This document shows, piece by piece, positions 35,272 to 44,070 of a DNA stretch of 64,000 bases (position 1 is its first letter; each line of letters opens with the position of its first letter). The notes beneath the pieces were generated by a model. It was given only the letters and a program-made list of their open reading frames with translations, was not told the origin of the DNA and made no database searches. The stretch covers positions 1 through 64,000 of the forward strand of contig JASJCB010000002.1 of the NCBI GenBank assembly GCA_030066195.1, read 5' to 3'. The DNA is from Acidobacteriota bacterium (GTDB lineage: Bacteria; Acidobacteriota; Holophagae; Acanthopleuribacterales; Acanthopleuribacteraceae). The position numbers were made by a program, and so were the translations under genes.

Positions 35272-36124
35272 GATTTCAGTGATTCGTGTTATAGCAGGGC
35301 ACACTGTCGGCTGGTGAGTTGTTCATGACTTCTATGATGATACGCTGCCGAAATTGCGGTAACACTTTTCCCTTTACACTACGTCAGGTGGTCGACTCCT
35401 CCATGTTTCCCGCTTATTTCAGTGACATACGCTTTGCCTCGCTCTCGTTAGACGGGCAGGGGGTATGGAATTACGGCTCCTGCACGATAGTGCTTCCCAT
35501 GGGGTTTTAACCATTGCCGAATTCAAGATTAAAAACCGGGGTATGGGTTTTACCACCATGTGGTTAGATCCAATAGCGCGGGGTTGTCCGCCGGGGACAT
35601 CGTCCGAGGTTTGCGAGGATATGTCCCTGGCGGCCTACCCCGGGCGGTCTGCCGGTTAATTAAAATACTCCGGCGAAATATCCCAGGATGCCCACCGGTC
35701 AATCCGTTTGGCATGACCCGCGAGGCCCGTCGGTCAATCCGAATGGCATGACCCGTGCGGAAAAGTATTAATCCGCGTGTCCCGATCCCTGGATTTCGCC
35801 TCAAAACAGACCATACTTGCGTCCACAAATCAACATCCCCGGCTCAAGGACCTTAATTCCGGATTTCCGAGGGTACCACCTTGCGCCGGGGAGGTACGTG
35901 CATGTGACCGACTCAAATTGATATATCAGCTCAGCCCTTGCTATATAAGAATTCTTCAGGTTGTGAAATGAAAATGGGCAGGAAAGAACCGAAGAGATGA
36001 GGCAATAGGCCGCTCTCGTATCGAAACGGCGATTTTCAGTCGTTGTCACCCGGAAGAACGGGCCCGGTCGGCCCTCCGGGACCCTTTGAATCACATCGGA
36101 AATGCTCGGAAATGCCGCCGAACC
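35272..36124. other. gene-poor stretch with small uncertain ORF
   Basis: About 850 bases without a convincing gene. A frame at 35325-35510 would encode about 61 residues starting MTSMMIRCRNCGNTFPF, with a single CxxC and no good ribosome-binding site. Two 25-base direct repeats (listed separately) and a tandem TCGGAAATGC doublet near 36096-36115 are present. Base composition is mixed and stop codons are frequent in all frames, as expected of decayed sequence. Confidence 0.4.
35696..35755. repeat. pair of 25-base direct repeats
   Basis: CGGTCAATCCG-NN-TGGCATGACCCG occurs at 35696-35720 and 35731-35755, identical except for the two central bases (TT versus AA), 35 bases apart. Confidence 0.7.
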
Positions 36125-36154
36125 TTGCCTCTTTACGTATAAACCCTCTAGAAT
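36125..36154 (+). promoter_or_regulatory. promoter of the membrane coiled-coil gene
   Basis: TTGCCT (36125-36130), 18 bases, TAGAAT (36149-36154), followed 42 bases later by the ATG with GGAGG. Confidence 0.5.
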
Positions 36155-36196
36155 GATCGATACCATCTGGCAGGTACCGATTCCCCGGAGGCTTTT

Positions 36197-37591
36197 ATGG
36201 ACATGGCGGCGGATCAAGTCAGGCAATTACAGAAGCGTATTCAGCGCGTGCTGATGTTGAAGTGGACGCAGAACTATGCCGCCGGTTGGCTGTTCTGCAT
36301 CGGGGCCTTGGTCCTGTTGCTGCGTTATTTCAATGCCTGGTCGGATCGGGGTTACCTGCTGGGTCTCACCTTCCTGCCGCTGCTGTTCTTCGCCTGGCGA
36401 CGCGCTCAGGCGGGTGTTCCCGCCGAGACCAACCTGCGCGCCTGGCTGGATCGGCATTACGATCAGGGCGGCTTGTTGATGGCCTCGGCCGAGCGTGATC
36501 TGGGTGGTTGGCAGCCCAAGGCGATCGGCAAACCCAAGATTCAGAACCGGGCACGCGCTGAAATGGGCCGTCTGGCGGCGTCTCTATTGTTCCTGGCTTT
36601 GGCCCTGGTGGTGCCCTACCAATGGGTTCGCGGCTTTGCACCGCCGCCCATGGACATTACCGACGAACTGGCCCGGGTAGAAGAGAAGATCGAAACCCTG
36701 GAGGATACCCAAATCCTGGAAAAGGACGACTCCCAAGACGTCCAGAAGGAACTGGATCGGTTACGGCAAGAAGCCGCGGGCGACGACCCCGGCAAGACCT
36801 GGGAATCGTTGGACCACCTGGAGAAAACCCTGGGTCGCAAAGCCGAAGAGGCCGCCCGTTCCATGGAAGAAAAGCAGGAGATGCTGGAACGCCTGGAACA
36901 ACTGGTGGAAGCCGCCGAGCAAAACCCCAACGGCGTGGACCGGGAAACTTTGGAACAGGCCATGAAAGAACTCAGCCGCCTGACCGCCGAAACCGCCTCC
37001 GAAAACGAGCAACTGGCGGAAGCCTTGAAGAACATGGGCTTGGACGACAAACTAAACCCGTCCCAAAGCGGGTTGCAAAAGACCGACCTGGCCAAGGTTG
37101 CCAAAGCGCTCGATCTGTCCAAGAAACAGTTGGAAGAATTAAAAGCCAAGCTAAGCAAGGCCCGCCTGGTGGATGCCTCCCAATTGAAGAAAGGCAAAGG
37201 CAAAAAAGGCAAGGAACTGGGTAAGGACGAGCTTATGGCCTTTCTGGATGGTGAAGGCATTCCTTGCAAAGGACTGAAAGCCTTATGCGTGGGAAGAGGC
37301 GGCATCAGTCGCGGACCGGGCGCCGCGGAATTGACCTGGAAGGACCCGAGCGCCGAGGAAGACAGCGATTTCCAAACCGTGGTGCTGCAACCTGCCGACC
37401 TGGATGAACTGGACAACTCGGTCCAGTTCGGCGTCAGCACGGCCGCACCGGAACGCGGCGACGCGGGAACCGGCCGCAACGACGCGCTCAGCGGCAGCCG
37501 AGCGGGCAGCGGTTCGGCTCATACTCGCACCGTGCTGCCCCGCCATCGTGCCGCGGTGAAACGCTATTTTGACAAATCCGGCAAACAATAG
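36197..37591 (+). CDS. membrane-anchored coiled-coil protein of unknown function
   Basis: A 464-residue protein I do not recognise. Two hydrophobic helices lie at about 29-43 and 52-66 and a third at about 127-144. Residues 155-300 are a Glu/Lys-rich coiled coil (for example EEKQEMLERLEQLVEAAEQN). A lysine-rich stretch KKGKGKKGKELGK near 335 precedes a glycine-rich segment CVGRGGISRGPGAAELTW and a low-complexity tail ending in AAVKRYFDKSGKQ. The overall shape (three helices, then a long coiled coil and a soluble tail) recalls the large membrane proteins found beside BatA/MoxR operons, but no such partners are adjacent. The start is fixed by GGAGG five bases before the ATG. It runs into the FadL-like gene 168 bases downstream. 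Confidence 0.8.
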   Translation: MDMAADQVRQLQKRIQRVLMLKWTQNYAAGWLFCIGALVLLLRYFNAWSDRGYLLGLTFLPLLFFAWRRAQAGVPAETNLRAWLDRHYDQGGLLMASAERDLGGWQPKAIGKPKIQNRARAEMGRLAASLLFLALALVVPYQWVRGFAPPPMDITDELARVEEKIETLEDTQILEKDDSQDVQKELDRLRQEAAGDDPGKTWESLDHLEKTLGRKAEEAARSMEEKQEMLERLEQLVEAAEQNPNGVDRETLEQAMKELSRLTAETASENEQLAEALKNMGLDDKLNPSQSGLQKTDLAKVAKALDLSKKQLEELKAKLSKARLVDASQLKKGKGKKGKELGKDELMAFLDGEGIPCKGLKALCVGRGGISRGPGAAELTWKDPSAEEDSDFQTVVLQPADLDELDNSVQFGVSTAAPERGDAGTGRNDALSGSRAGSGSAHTRTVLPRHRAAVKRYFDKSGKQ

Positions 37592-37759
37592 GCGCTGAGG
37601 CGGCTTCCCTACAGACCGCAAGCATGGGTTGCAAAGCCCCGTTGCACCTGACTTCCGGGGCCTTCCACGGTTGCCGGTGATTTGCGCTCCGGTTTTGGCT
37701 TGATTTTTGTTATGCTAGCGTGTCCTTGGACGATGTACGCTTGAATAAACGGTGATTGG

Positions 37760-39094
37760 ATGAACAACAGATTAATCAATGCAGCGACCCTGATCTTTTT
37801 TTCCGGAATACCCCTCCTGGCTTCCGGGTTCGGCTTGTACGAGGTCGGCACGCGGGGTCAAGACAGTGTCGGCGCCTATACGGCCCGAGCGGAGGACCCC
37901 TCGGCTGTCTTCTACAACCCGGCCGGTCTTACCCAGTTGAATTTCTCGGAAGTGATGATCGGCGCAAAAGGCAGCTTTACCAGAAGTTTCTACAGCAACG
38001 CCGGGCAGACTACCTGGGACTCGGAAACCGAAACCGAGGTGCTGCCGGAGCTGTTTGTCAACTACCAGAAGGGTCGCCTGGGCCTGGGTTTGGGGTCGGC
38101 GAGAACCTACACCTACACGGTGGACTGGGACGACGACGATTTTCCCGCCCGCTACCTGTCCAACGGTTCCGAATTCAACGTGCAGGAATACATGGCCGCA
38201 ATCGGCTACAAATTGACGGATACCTTCTCCATCGGTCTTACGGCGCGTTTCGCCCAATTGGAGCACACCTGGTCCCGCCACCTGCCCCGTCCGCTGGATG
38301 CAAACGATCCCAGCCTGCACTATGAGGTCAACGACAGCGTGGACGTAGACGGCAGCGATATGGGCTTCGCCGTGGGGCTGCAATACTACCGCAGCCGCCG
38401 TTTCAGCATGGGCCTGACCTACTACAGCCCCATCGAGATCGAGACGGACGGCACCCGCGGCTTCAGCCTGGCCACCCGTACCGACGACCAGCGCGCGATC
38501 GATGCCTTGAACGCCGATTTCGCCGACACGGCCGTAACTTCTCTCATCGAACTGCCGGAACGCATCCAATTCGGTATCGCGAGCAGGGTCACGGTAAGAA
38601 CCCGCTTGGAAGTGGACGTGACCTACGACGACTGGAAGAGCAGCTTCGAGCAAACGGTCTTTACGCCGGAAGACGGCACGACGCCGCTGACCATCGACCG
38701 TCAATGGGACGAGGTCTACACCATTCGCGTCTCCGGCGATTTCCAGCAGCGCAAATCCCTATCCTGGCGAATCGGTCTGGCGAGCACCCTGGGCAGCCCG
38801 GTCCCGGACGAAACGGTAGAGCCGGGCTTCGCGGACTACGACCGCTTTATTTACAGCGGCGGGGTTTCCTATGTCTTCCGCCGGAAATACATCTTCGAGG
38901 GTTCCTGGATGTACGTCCAAAACCGGGACCGCCCGGTCCTGGACCAGGAACTGATCTACAACGCGAACGCCCCGAACTTCTACCAAAGCAACGGCCAGGA
39001 GGGTTTGTTCGAAACCCAAAGGCACAGACTAGCGGTAGGCTTGAGAATAAGGCTGGGCGTCAAGGCAGTCAAGGAACGCCGCGCCATCAGGTAA
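37760..39094 (+). CDS. FadL/OmpP1/TodX-family outer-membrane transporter
   Basis: A 444-residue outer-membrane protein with signal peptide (ending at about LLASG) and the family hallmark right after it: FGLYEVGTRGQDSVGAYTAR followed by AEDPSAVFYNPAGLTQL, the N-terminal hatch with the NPAG motif. The remainder is a series of amphipathic strands (MGFAVGLQYYRSRRFSMGLTYYS, RIQFGIASRV). FadL-type channels admit long-chain fatty acids or other hydrophobic compounds; the acyl-CoA dehydrogenase at 7.5 kb is not linked. The last residues (VKERRAIR) lack the usual terminal aromatic. Five bases after the stop begins a 28-bp end of the repeat element described next. Confidence 0.88.
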   Translation: MNNRLINAATLIFFSGIPLLASGFGLYEVGTRGQDSVGAYTARAEDPSAVFYNPAGLTQLNFSEVMIGAKGSFTRSFYSNAGQTTWDSETETEVLPELFVNYQKGRLGLGLGSARTYTYTVDWDDDDFPARYLSNGSEFNVQEYMAAIGYKLTDTFSIGLTARFAQLEHTWSRHLPRPLDANDPSLHYEVNDSVDVDGSDMGFAVGLQYYRSRRFSMGLTYYSPIEIETDGTRGFSLATRTDDQRAIDALNADFADTAVTSLIELPERIQFGIASRVTVRTRLEVDVTYDDWKSSFEQTVFTPEDGTTPLTIDRQWDEVYTIRVSGDFQQRKSLSWRIGLASTLGSPVPDETVEPGFADYDRFIYSGGVSYVFRRKYIFEGSWMYVQNRDRPVLDQELIYNANAPNFYQSNGQEGLFETQRHRLAVGLRIRLGVKAVKERRAIR

Positions 39095-39098
39095 ACAG

Positions 39099-39767
39099 AG
39101 TAGCGTGAAAAAGCCCGGACATGGAACGGTCCAAAGCTGGGACCAGAACGATCGAGGTTCTCAACAAGTGCTTACCGGCACCAAGGGTAAGCGTGGAGAG
39201 ATTGGTGAGCTTGCCGATCTCCAGAGGCAAGGTAAGTTGTTTTTTGACTTGGGGGTCTAAAAAGGCAACGGAAATCTTTCATATACAAAATGGGGAACTA
39301 AGGATTTCTGCAGAAATCCTGGATATACAAAATGGGGAACCAGGGATTTCTATAGAAATCCTCGGTACACAAAATGGGGGACCAAGGATTTCTATTGGGA
39401 TCCTCGATATGCAAGCCGGCAATTCAAAGATTTCTATCAAGATCCTCGATACACAATTTGGAAATTCAAGGAATCCTGTAGGAATCTTCGATTTACCAAA
39501 TGGGGCATCGAGGAATTGGGTTGGTACTCCTAATCATCTGCTTCGGCGGTTCGGCCTTTCGCCGGTTATTTGCCATGCACTGACTGCCGGTGCGACCATA
39601 CGGGTAGGTTTTGCGCTTCCCTTCGGTCCTCCTTTGTGATTACTTCGTCTGGATTTGGTTCCTTTGGCGCGAGCAGACCCCTGCCCTTTCTTTAGGCGCG
39701 GTCATGGTTCAGGCCGGCTTTTTGCGCCTTCCCGGATGCTTCCGTACAGGGGCTTGCTCACGCTACT
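39099..39767. mobile_element. 669-bp MITE-like segment with inverted 28-bp ends
   Basis: The left end reads AGTAGCGTGAAAAAGCCC (39099-39116) and continues into ATGGAA (39121-39126). The right end on the opposite strand reads AGTAGCGTGAGCAAGCCC and continues into ACGGAA (39767-39740). The two agree at 21 of 28 positions in inverted orientation. A third copy of the end is at 49742-49769. The interior carries the 42-bp tandem array and no transposase. Target-site duplication is not obvious. A non-autonomous element or a dispersed intergenic repeat are both possible. Confidence 0.5.
39241..39534 (+). repeat. 42-bp (14-codon) tandem repeat array, about six to seven units
   Basis: Units start at 39283, 39325, 39367, 39409, 39451 and 39493, with a decayed unit at 39241. 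The frame stays open through the array and encodes a 14-residue repeat (IQNGELRISAEILD, IQNGEPGISIEILG, TQNGGPRISIGILD, MQAGNSKISIKILD, TQFGNSRNPVGIFD). Units 1 and 2 contain perfect palindromes: AGGATTTCTGCAGAAATCCT at 39301-39320 and GGATTTCTATAGAAATCC in the next. The surrounding frame (39121-39639) lacks a ribosome-binding site, so whether it is translated is open. Confidence 0.8.
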
Positions 39768-39816
39768 TTTGGATCACTCTTCCGCGTATTTTATGAAGGC
39801 TACGTGGGCAGTTGTG

Positions 39817-39844
39817 AAGGTAGCCGGGATATCCCGGCTACCTT
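39817..39844. terminator. perfect 28-bp palindrome, probable terminator
   Basis: AAGGTAGCCGGGAT followed directly by its reverse complement ATCCCGGCTACCTT, then TT on the plus strand. As RNA it folds into a G+C-rich stem; the T-run is short. It lies between the repeat element (plus) and the 93-residue gene (minus) and may end transcripts from either side. Confidence 0.5.
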
Positions 39845-39927
39845 TTAGTCCAGTAACCCTCTATCTGAGTGTTCCCGGCAGTTATAGAGTTTGCTTTTGG
39901 TAGGGCACGATCCTGTCTTGAAAGTTG

Positions 39928-40209
39928 CTACCAATTCACTATCAGGTAAACAACCCGGGCGTAGCCGTGGTTATCCAGATTGGGTTCAGTCCTGGCATAG
40001 AGCATCCATCTGTGCTCGGCTGCCTTGTAAAGCAGGTCGACCATGACCCGGTAGTTTTTATTTGCCCTGGTAAGGTAATAGTAACCGCTATTTGGATTCA
40101 TGGCAGTTTGACCACCTGCCAGTTGAAAATAAACTCTTTCATCATCGCTGTAGGAAGTAGGATACAGCCTTTTCACTTTCCCAAAGTTTTTATTCCACGA
40201 ATAACTCAT
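39928..40209 (-). CDS. small hypothetical protein, 93 residues
   Basis: A well-marked small gene: AAGGAGG lies six bases before the ATG on the minus strand. The product (start MSYSWNKNFGKVKRL) has SGYYYLTRANKNYRVMVDLL, then AEHRWMLYARTEPNLDNHGY and a hydrophobic C-terminus ARVVYLIVNW. The pattern Y-x-L...NY...LL..A...R..L...GYA-V-YL-V-x-W looks like a compact beta-rich fold shared by several small bacterial proteins of unknown role, but I cannot name the family. No signal peptide. It stands alone between the repeat element and the large secreted protein. Confidence 0.7.
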   Translation of the reverse strand: MSYSWNKNFGKVKRLYPTSYSDDERVYFQLAGGQTAMNPNSGYYYLTRANKNYRVMVDLLYKAAEHRWMLYARTEPNLDNHGYARVVYLIVNW

Positions 40210-40577
40210 TTCTTCCTCCTTGACAAAGGATTCATCTCTGAGTAGTTCGGCTACGTTTGGTGTTCAGACGGTGTGTAGAAATAAATTGCGACACTTTATT
40301 TGTTTATACCAAAAAATGCTCCAAAAAGGTCAGGTTTCTAGCGATTTAAGGCTTATTGATTAACTAAATTCGTTTACCTTGATTCTTGCTGAGTGGGAAT
40401 AAAGTTCGTTGAACAAAGGTTTGGTAAAGCAGTGAAACGCGGCTGGGAAAAAGTGCGAGCGGAACTGTAGGCTCCGTGGGTCTGATTTTGATTCATGGCG
40501 TGCACGCAGCTTGACCTCGGCTTGTTTACGGCAAGCATCCGGGGTTCCCGGGCGCCGGGGCGCCCGGGGTTTTCGGT
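40210..40577. other. intergenic, GC-rich hairpin
   Basis: No gene seen. A 9-bp perfect stem, CCCGGGCGC (40547-40555), loop CGGG, GCGCCCGGG (40560-40568), lies just past the stop of the large secreted protein. It lacks a T-run in that gene's direction, so termination is uncertain. The rest is A+T-rich and probably contains the promoter of the small 93-residue gene. Confidence 0.35.
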
Positions 40578-43500
40578 TTAGTCGATCGCGGTGACGTTGC
40601 CGATGGCGGTTTCGCCCGCGCTGTTGAAGACGAAGACCACGCCGGTGATGGGCGTGCTCCCGCTGGATTCGGCGACCATGTAGACATTGCCGTCCGTATT
40701 GACCAGGTTGCTCGCCACCGTGGCGAAGGGCAGCAAGGGCGCGGATGCGGCCAGGGTTTGGGTGTCCTGACCCACCTGGTTACCCGCGGCGTCGTAGAAG
40801 GTGAGCGTGATGTCGGTAGCCGTATCACCGGCATTCACCACCACGGGCGCCGAAATGAAATCGTTGGTCAACGGCAGGTAACCGAACAGGACCTTGTCGC
40901 CCACGCGCTGCTCGCCGCTGCCGCCGATATCCACGGCAATGCCCTGGCTGGGCGACGCCATGGAGGCCGCGGTCAGGTTGTTGGTCACCCAACCGCCGAC
41001 CAGGCGCGAGGTGGGCGCGGTCAGTTCTACCGCGTAGCCGCCGCCGGAGCCCAGGGTTGGGAACAGAGACGAGGCTTGCTCTTCCAAGAAGCCGTTCGCG
41101 CCGATCTGTCGGTTTACCGTTTCCGTACTGCCGTCGGAGCGACGGGCCGTCATGGTGACCGTGACCGGATTGTCGCTGTAGTTATTGGCGATGACGATGC
41201 TCTCGAACTGGTTTTCGCGGTTGGAGACCCAGGGATAGAGCAGGGTCTTACTGCCGTCGTCGCCGCCGGTGGTGTCGATGGTCGTAGCGTTGCCGATTGC
41301 CGTCTCGCCCACGTTGTTGAATACGAACGAGACACCCGTGATGGGCTCACCGCCGGATTCCGCCGTCATATAGACGTTATCCGCGGTGCCGACCACCTGG
41401 GCAAACGGTTGGTTGGGAGCCAGGTCTTCCAGTGTGTTGGTGGAAACCAGGCTGCCGCCGGCGTTGTAGTAACGCAGGGTGACGTCGGTCGGCGCATCGC
41501 CCACGTTCACCACGACCGGAGCCGAGATGAAGTTGTTTGTGGTGGGCAGGTAGCTGAACAGCAGGTTCTGCCCCACCCGTTCCGTTTCGCCGCTGTCGGG
41601 AATGCGGACCGCCACGCCCTGGCTGGGGGAGCGGCCGGTGGCCGAGGTCAGGTTGTTGGTGACCCAGCGGCCCTTCACCATGTCGTTGGGCGCGGTCAGC
41701 AGCACGCTGTAACCGGCTCCGTCGCCCAAGGTGGGGAACAGGGACGACGCCTGTTCTTCCAGGAAGCCGTTGGCCGGAATGTTGCGCGTGATGGTTTCGC
41801 TTTCGCCGCCGTTACGGGTTGCGGTCAGTGTAACATCCACCGCTTCGCTGCCGGTGTTATTGGCCACCAGGATGCTTTCGAACTGGTCGGCGCGGTTGGA
41901 GATCCAGGCATAGAGAAGGCTGGTCTCGTCGTCACCGCCTCCGCCGTTCCCGCCGCCGTTACTGTTGCCCAAGGCGTCGATATCCAGGCACCAGTTGCCG
42001 ATATCGGTGACGTTGCCGCGAGTAACGCTGACGGAAGTGCTGTAGGTAAAGTCCCTGAAGATGTCGAACAGGGATTCGATGGTGATAACGCCCGAAAAGA
42101 AGTCGTTGAGGTCGGGCAAATCCTCGCCGCGTGTGGTGGGAAGAATAGCCCGCAAGGTGTAGGAACCGGGAGCCAGGGCGCCGAGTTCGAAATCCTTGGA
42201 GAATGGAAGGGCCAATCGCACCAGGCGGTCATTCTGAAAAGCGCCGACCCATGCGGTGCTCGCGGGATAGTTGCAATCCCCTGCCAAAACGGTGCCCGTG
42301 ATCATCCCGCCCTGGCGCATCTCGATATTTCGGGTAGTGACCAGGTCCGGGGCAGCTTCGACCTGAAAAGCCGTGGCGGTTTCGAGCGTTTCCGCGTTCT
42401 CGTGCCAGGCCGGTCCCAGGTTCGGGCAAAAAATGGTGCCCAGACTGATCAGGGCGCTGTTCAGGGTGTTGACATCGCTCAAGCCGGTACCCAGACCCAC
42501 CTTATAAGTTCCCTCGGGAAGACCGAAGATTCCGCCGCCGAAGCCGGGTATATAACCGCCGGTGTAGATTTCACCGGTGTTGACCTCGATCGCCTCCGCG
42601 ACGACAACGGTAGGCGTGACGGCAGGCGGGCCGCCGTTCTCGGTAAGACCGATCAGGAAAGCGCTGCCCGGATCCAGTATGAAATCGACACCGGTCCGAG
42701 TTGAAGCATTGCTGATGGAATAGGTGCCTGATCCGGCCAGGGTGTTGCTGTTGGGGTGGAATTTGCGAACGAAAGAGTCCTGGAATAGGGGGTTGAAACC
42801 AATGGTCACGGTGGGCGTGATGCGCACCGCGTAATCATCGTCAGGCAGGCCGCTCAGGTTGTAGGTGATGGTGCCGAGCGGGTTGCTCAGTATCAGGTTC
42901 TGGCTTTCAACGATGATTCCCGTTGTTTTGTCAATGGCCTGAACCTCGCAAGTTTGTCCGAACTGGCGAACCGGGTCGAAGGTAATCGTACCCTGGATGC
43001 TGCCGCCGCGATCCGCGTTGTAGGTGCGCGTGGTGACGCCGCCGGCGGTGATGGTGAAAGGATTATTGTCGAAGCTGTCCAAATAGGTATCGCTGTAGGT
43101 CAGGGATGCACGATAGGTTCCGGGCGGCAACAGGATGTCGGTGGGCATCGAATTGCTGAGGTCCACGGAAGTCGCGATATTGAGATCGTCGAAAACCGTA
43201 ATATCGGCGCTGTCTTCCAGGTCCGGTGCGTTGAGTGTGACCCGATAGGTGCCTAATTGGGAAAGGTTCATGTCGATGTCGATACCGGAGGTCGTTTGGC
43301 CCGCGGTAACATCGACCCGGGTAGCCGTTTCCGGGGTCAAGCCGCCGTAGAAGACCTGGGGAAAAGAAACGCTCCCGGCTTCGGGATTATTGGGATCGTA
43401 ACCCAAACCGACGAGGTAACAACCTGTTTCCAGGGGGGAAATGGTGTAGTTACCGTTGCCGGAGAGCTCCACCGAACGGGCGACCACCTCGGTTCCTGAA

Positions 43501-43907
43501 AACACGTCGATAAGAAAAACCCGGGCGTTTGCCAGGGAACCGCCTTGGATGGAAACGTTGCCTTGAATGACCCCTCCGGTCGGGACCGTGAAGTTATAGG
43601 TCGTGTTCCCGTTTACATCGATGACATTTGCAGTACCCACGTTACGCCGGTCGGTATTGCCGTCATAACGAAGGGGGACGGTTTCACCGCCGATCTGAAG
43701 ATAGTATTGGCCGTCGGGAAGGTCTGACAGAGTGTAATTCCCCGAGGCATCCGTAGCGGTTCCCTGGACGAGGCAGAGGTATTTGGCATCCAATGCGGAA
43801 ACCGCGGAGGAAGCATAGGGTTGTCCGTTATCTTGAGTAATGGTGCCGGACAGGGTGCCGGCCATGAGAGGACACGTGGCAATAATCAGTAGGAAATACT
43901 TGAACAT
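40578..43907 (-). CDS. large secreted protein with CarboxypepD-like repeats and two tandem C-terminal modules
   Basis: A 1109-residue exported protein with a signal peptide (MFKYFLLIIATCPLMAG). The N-terminal half contains several carboxypeptidase-regulatory-like/Cna-B-like beta-sandwich units, recognised by GTLSGTITQDNGQPYASSAV, GNYTLSDLPDGQYYLQIGG, VIQGNVSIQGGSLANARVF and MITGTVLAGDCNYPASTA. After a Gly-rich linker (GNSNGGGNGGGGDDE), two very similar modules of about 200 residues follow, each starting with LLYxWxSNRxxQFES and containing GFLEEQASSLFPTLG, SPSQG, FxYLPxTNxFISAPVVVN and ETAIGN. It probably acts outside the cell as a surface or matrix protein. There is no anchor at the C-terminus. 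GGAG lies eight bases before the ATG. Confidence 0.85.
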   Translation of the reverse strand: MFKYFLLIIATCPLMAGTLSGTITQDNGQPYASSAVSALDAKYLCLVQGTATDASGNYTLSDLPDGQYYLQIGGETVPLRYDGNTDRRNVGTANVIDVNGNTTYNFTVPTGGVIQGNVSIQGGSLANARVFLIDVFSGTEVVARSVELSGNGNYTISPLETGCYLVGLGYDPNNPEAGSVSFPQVFYGGLTPETATRVDVTAGQTTSGIDIDMNLSQLGTYRVTLNAPDLEDSADITVFDDLNIATSVDLSNSMPTDILLPPGTYRASLTYSDTYLDSFDNNPFTITAGGVTTRTYNADRGGSIQGTITFDPVRQFGQTCEVQAIDKTTGIIVESQNLILSNPLGTITYNLSGLPDDDYAVRITPTVTIGFNPLFQDSFVRKFHPNSNTLAGSGTYSISNASTRTGVDFILDPGSAFLIGLTENGGPPAVTPTVVVAEAIEVNTGEIYTGGYIPGFGGGIFGLPEGTYKVGLGTGLSDVNTLNSALISLGTIFCPNLGPAWHENAETLETATAFQVEAAPDLVTTRNIEMRQGGMITGTVLAGDCNYPASTAWVGAFQNDRLVRLALPFSKDFELGALAPGSYTLRAILPTTRGEDLPDLNDFFSGVITIESLFDIFRDFTYSTSVSVTRGNVTDIGNWCLDIDALGNSNGGGNGGGGDDETSLLYAWISNRADQFESILVANNTGSEAVDVTLTATRNGGESETITRNIPANGFLEEQASSLFPTLGDGAGYSVLLTAPNDMVKGRWVTNNLTSATGRSPSQGVAVRIPDSGETERVGQNLLFSYLPTTNNFISAPVVVNVGDAPTDVTLRYYNAGGSLVSTNTLEDLAPNQPFAQVVGTADNVYMTAESGGEPITGVSFVFNNVGETAIGNATTIDTTGGDDGSKTLLYPWVSNRENQFESIVIANNYSDNPVTVTMTARRSDGSTETVNRQIGANGFLEEQASSLFPTLGSGGGYAVELTAPTSRLVGGWVTNNLTAASMASPSQGIAVDIGGSGEQRVGDKVLFGYLPLTNDFISAPVVVNAGDTATDITLTFYDAAGNQVGQDTQTLAASAPLLPFATVASNLVNTDGNVYMVAESSGSTPITGVVFVFNSAGETAIGNVTAID

Positions 43908-44070
43908 ACTGAACTCCGTTTGGTGATACGTGGAGATAGCCGGAGGTATCTTTGTAAAGGCTATGCACTATCATACCAAATAACGTGAGCTTCCGTCGGA
44001 ATTTGAGACAGGTAATGTAACGGAAACGGTCAGTATGTTTGCGACTTGACGGGTTCCTCGTCGAAATACC

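Noticed and set aside
39241..39534. CRISPR array
   Set aside because: Units are contiguous 42-base repeats without unique spacers, the repeats decay progressively, and no cas gene is present.
39121..39639. 172-codon ORF around the first repeat array as an ordinary gene
   Set aside because: No ribosome-binding site, and the parts outside the repeats look non-coding; kept only as a repeat with possible translation.
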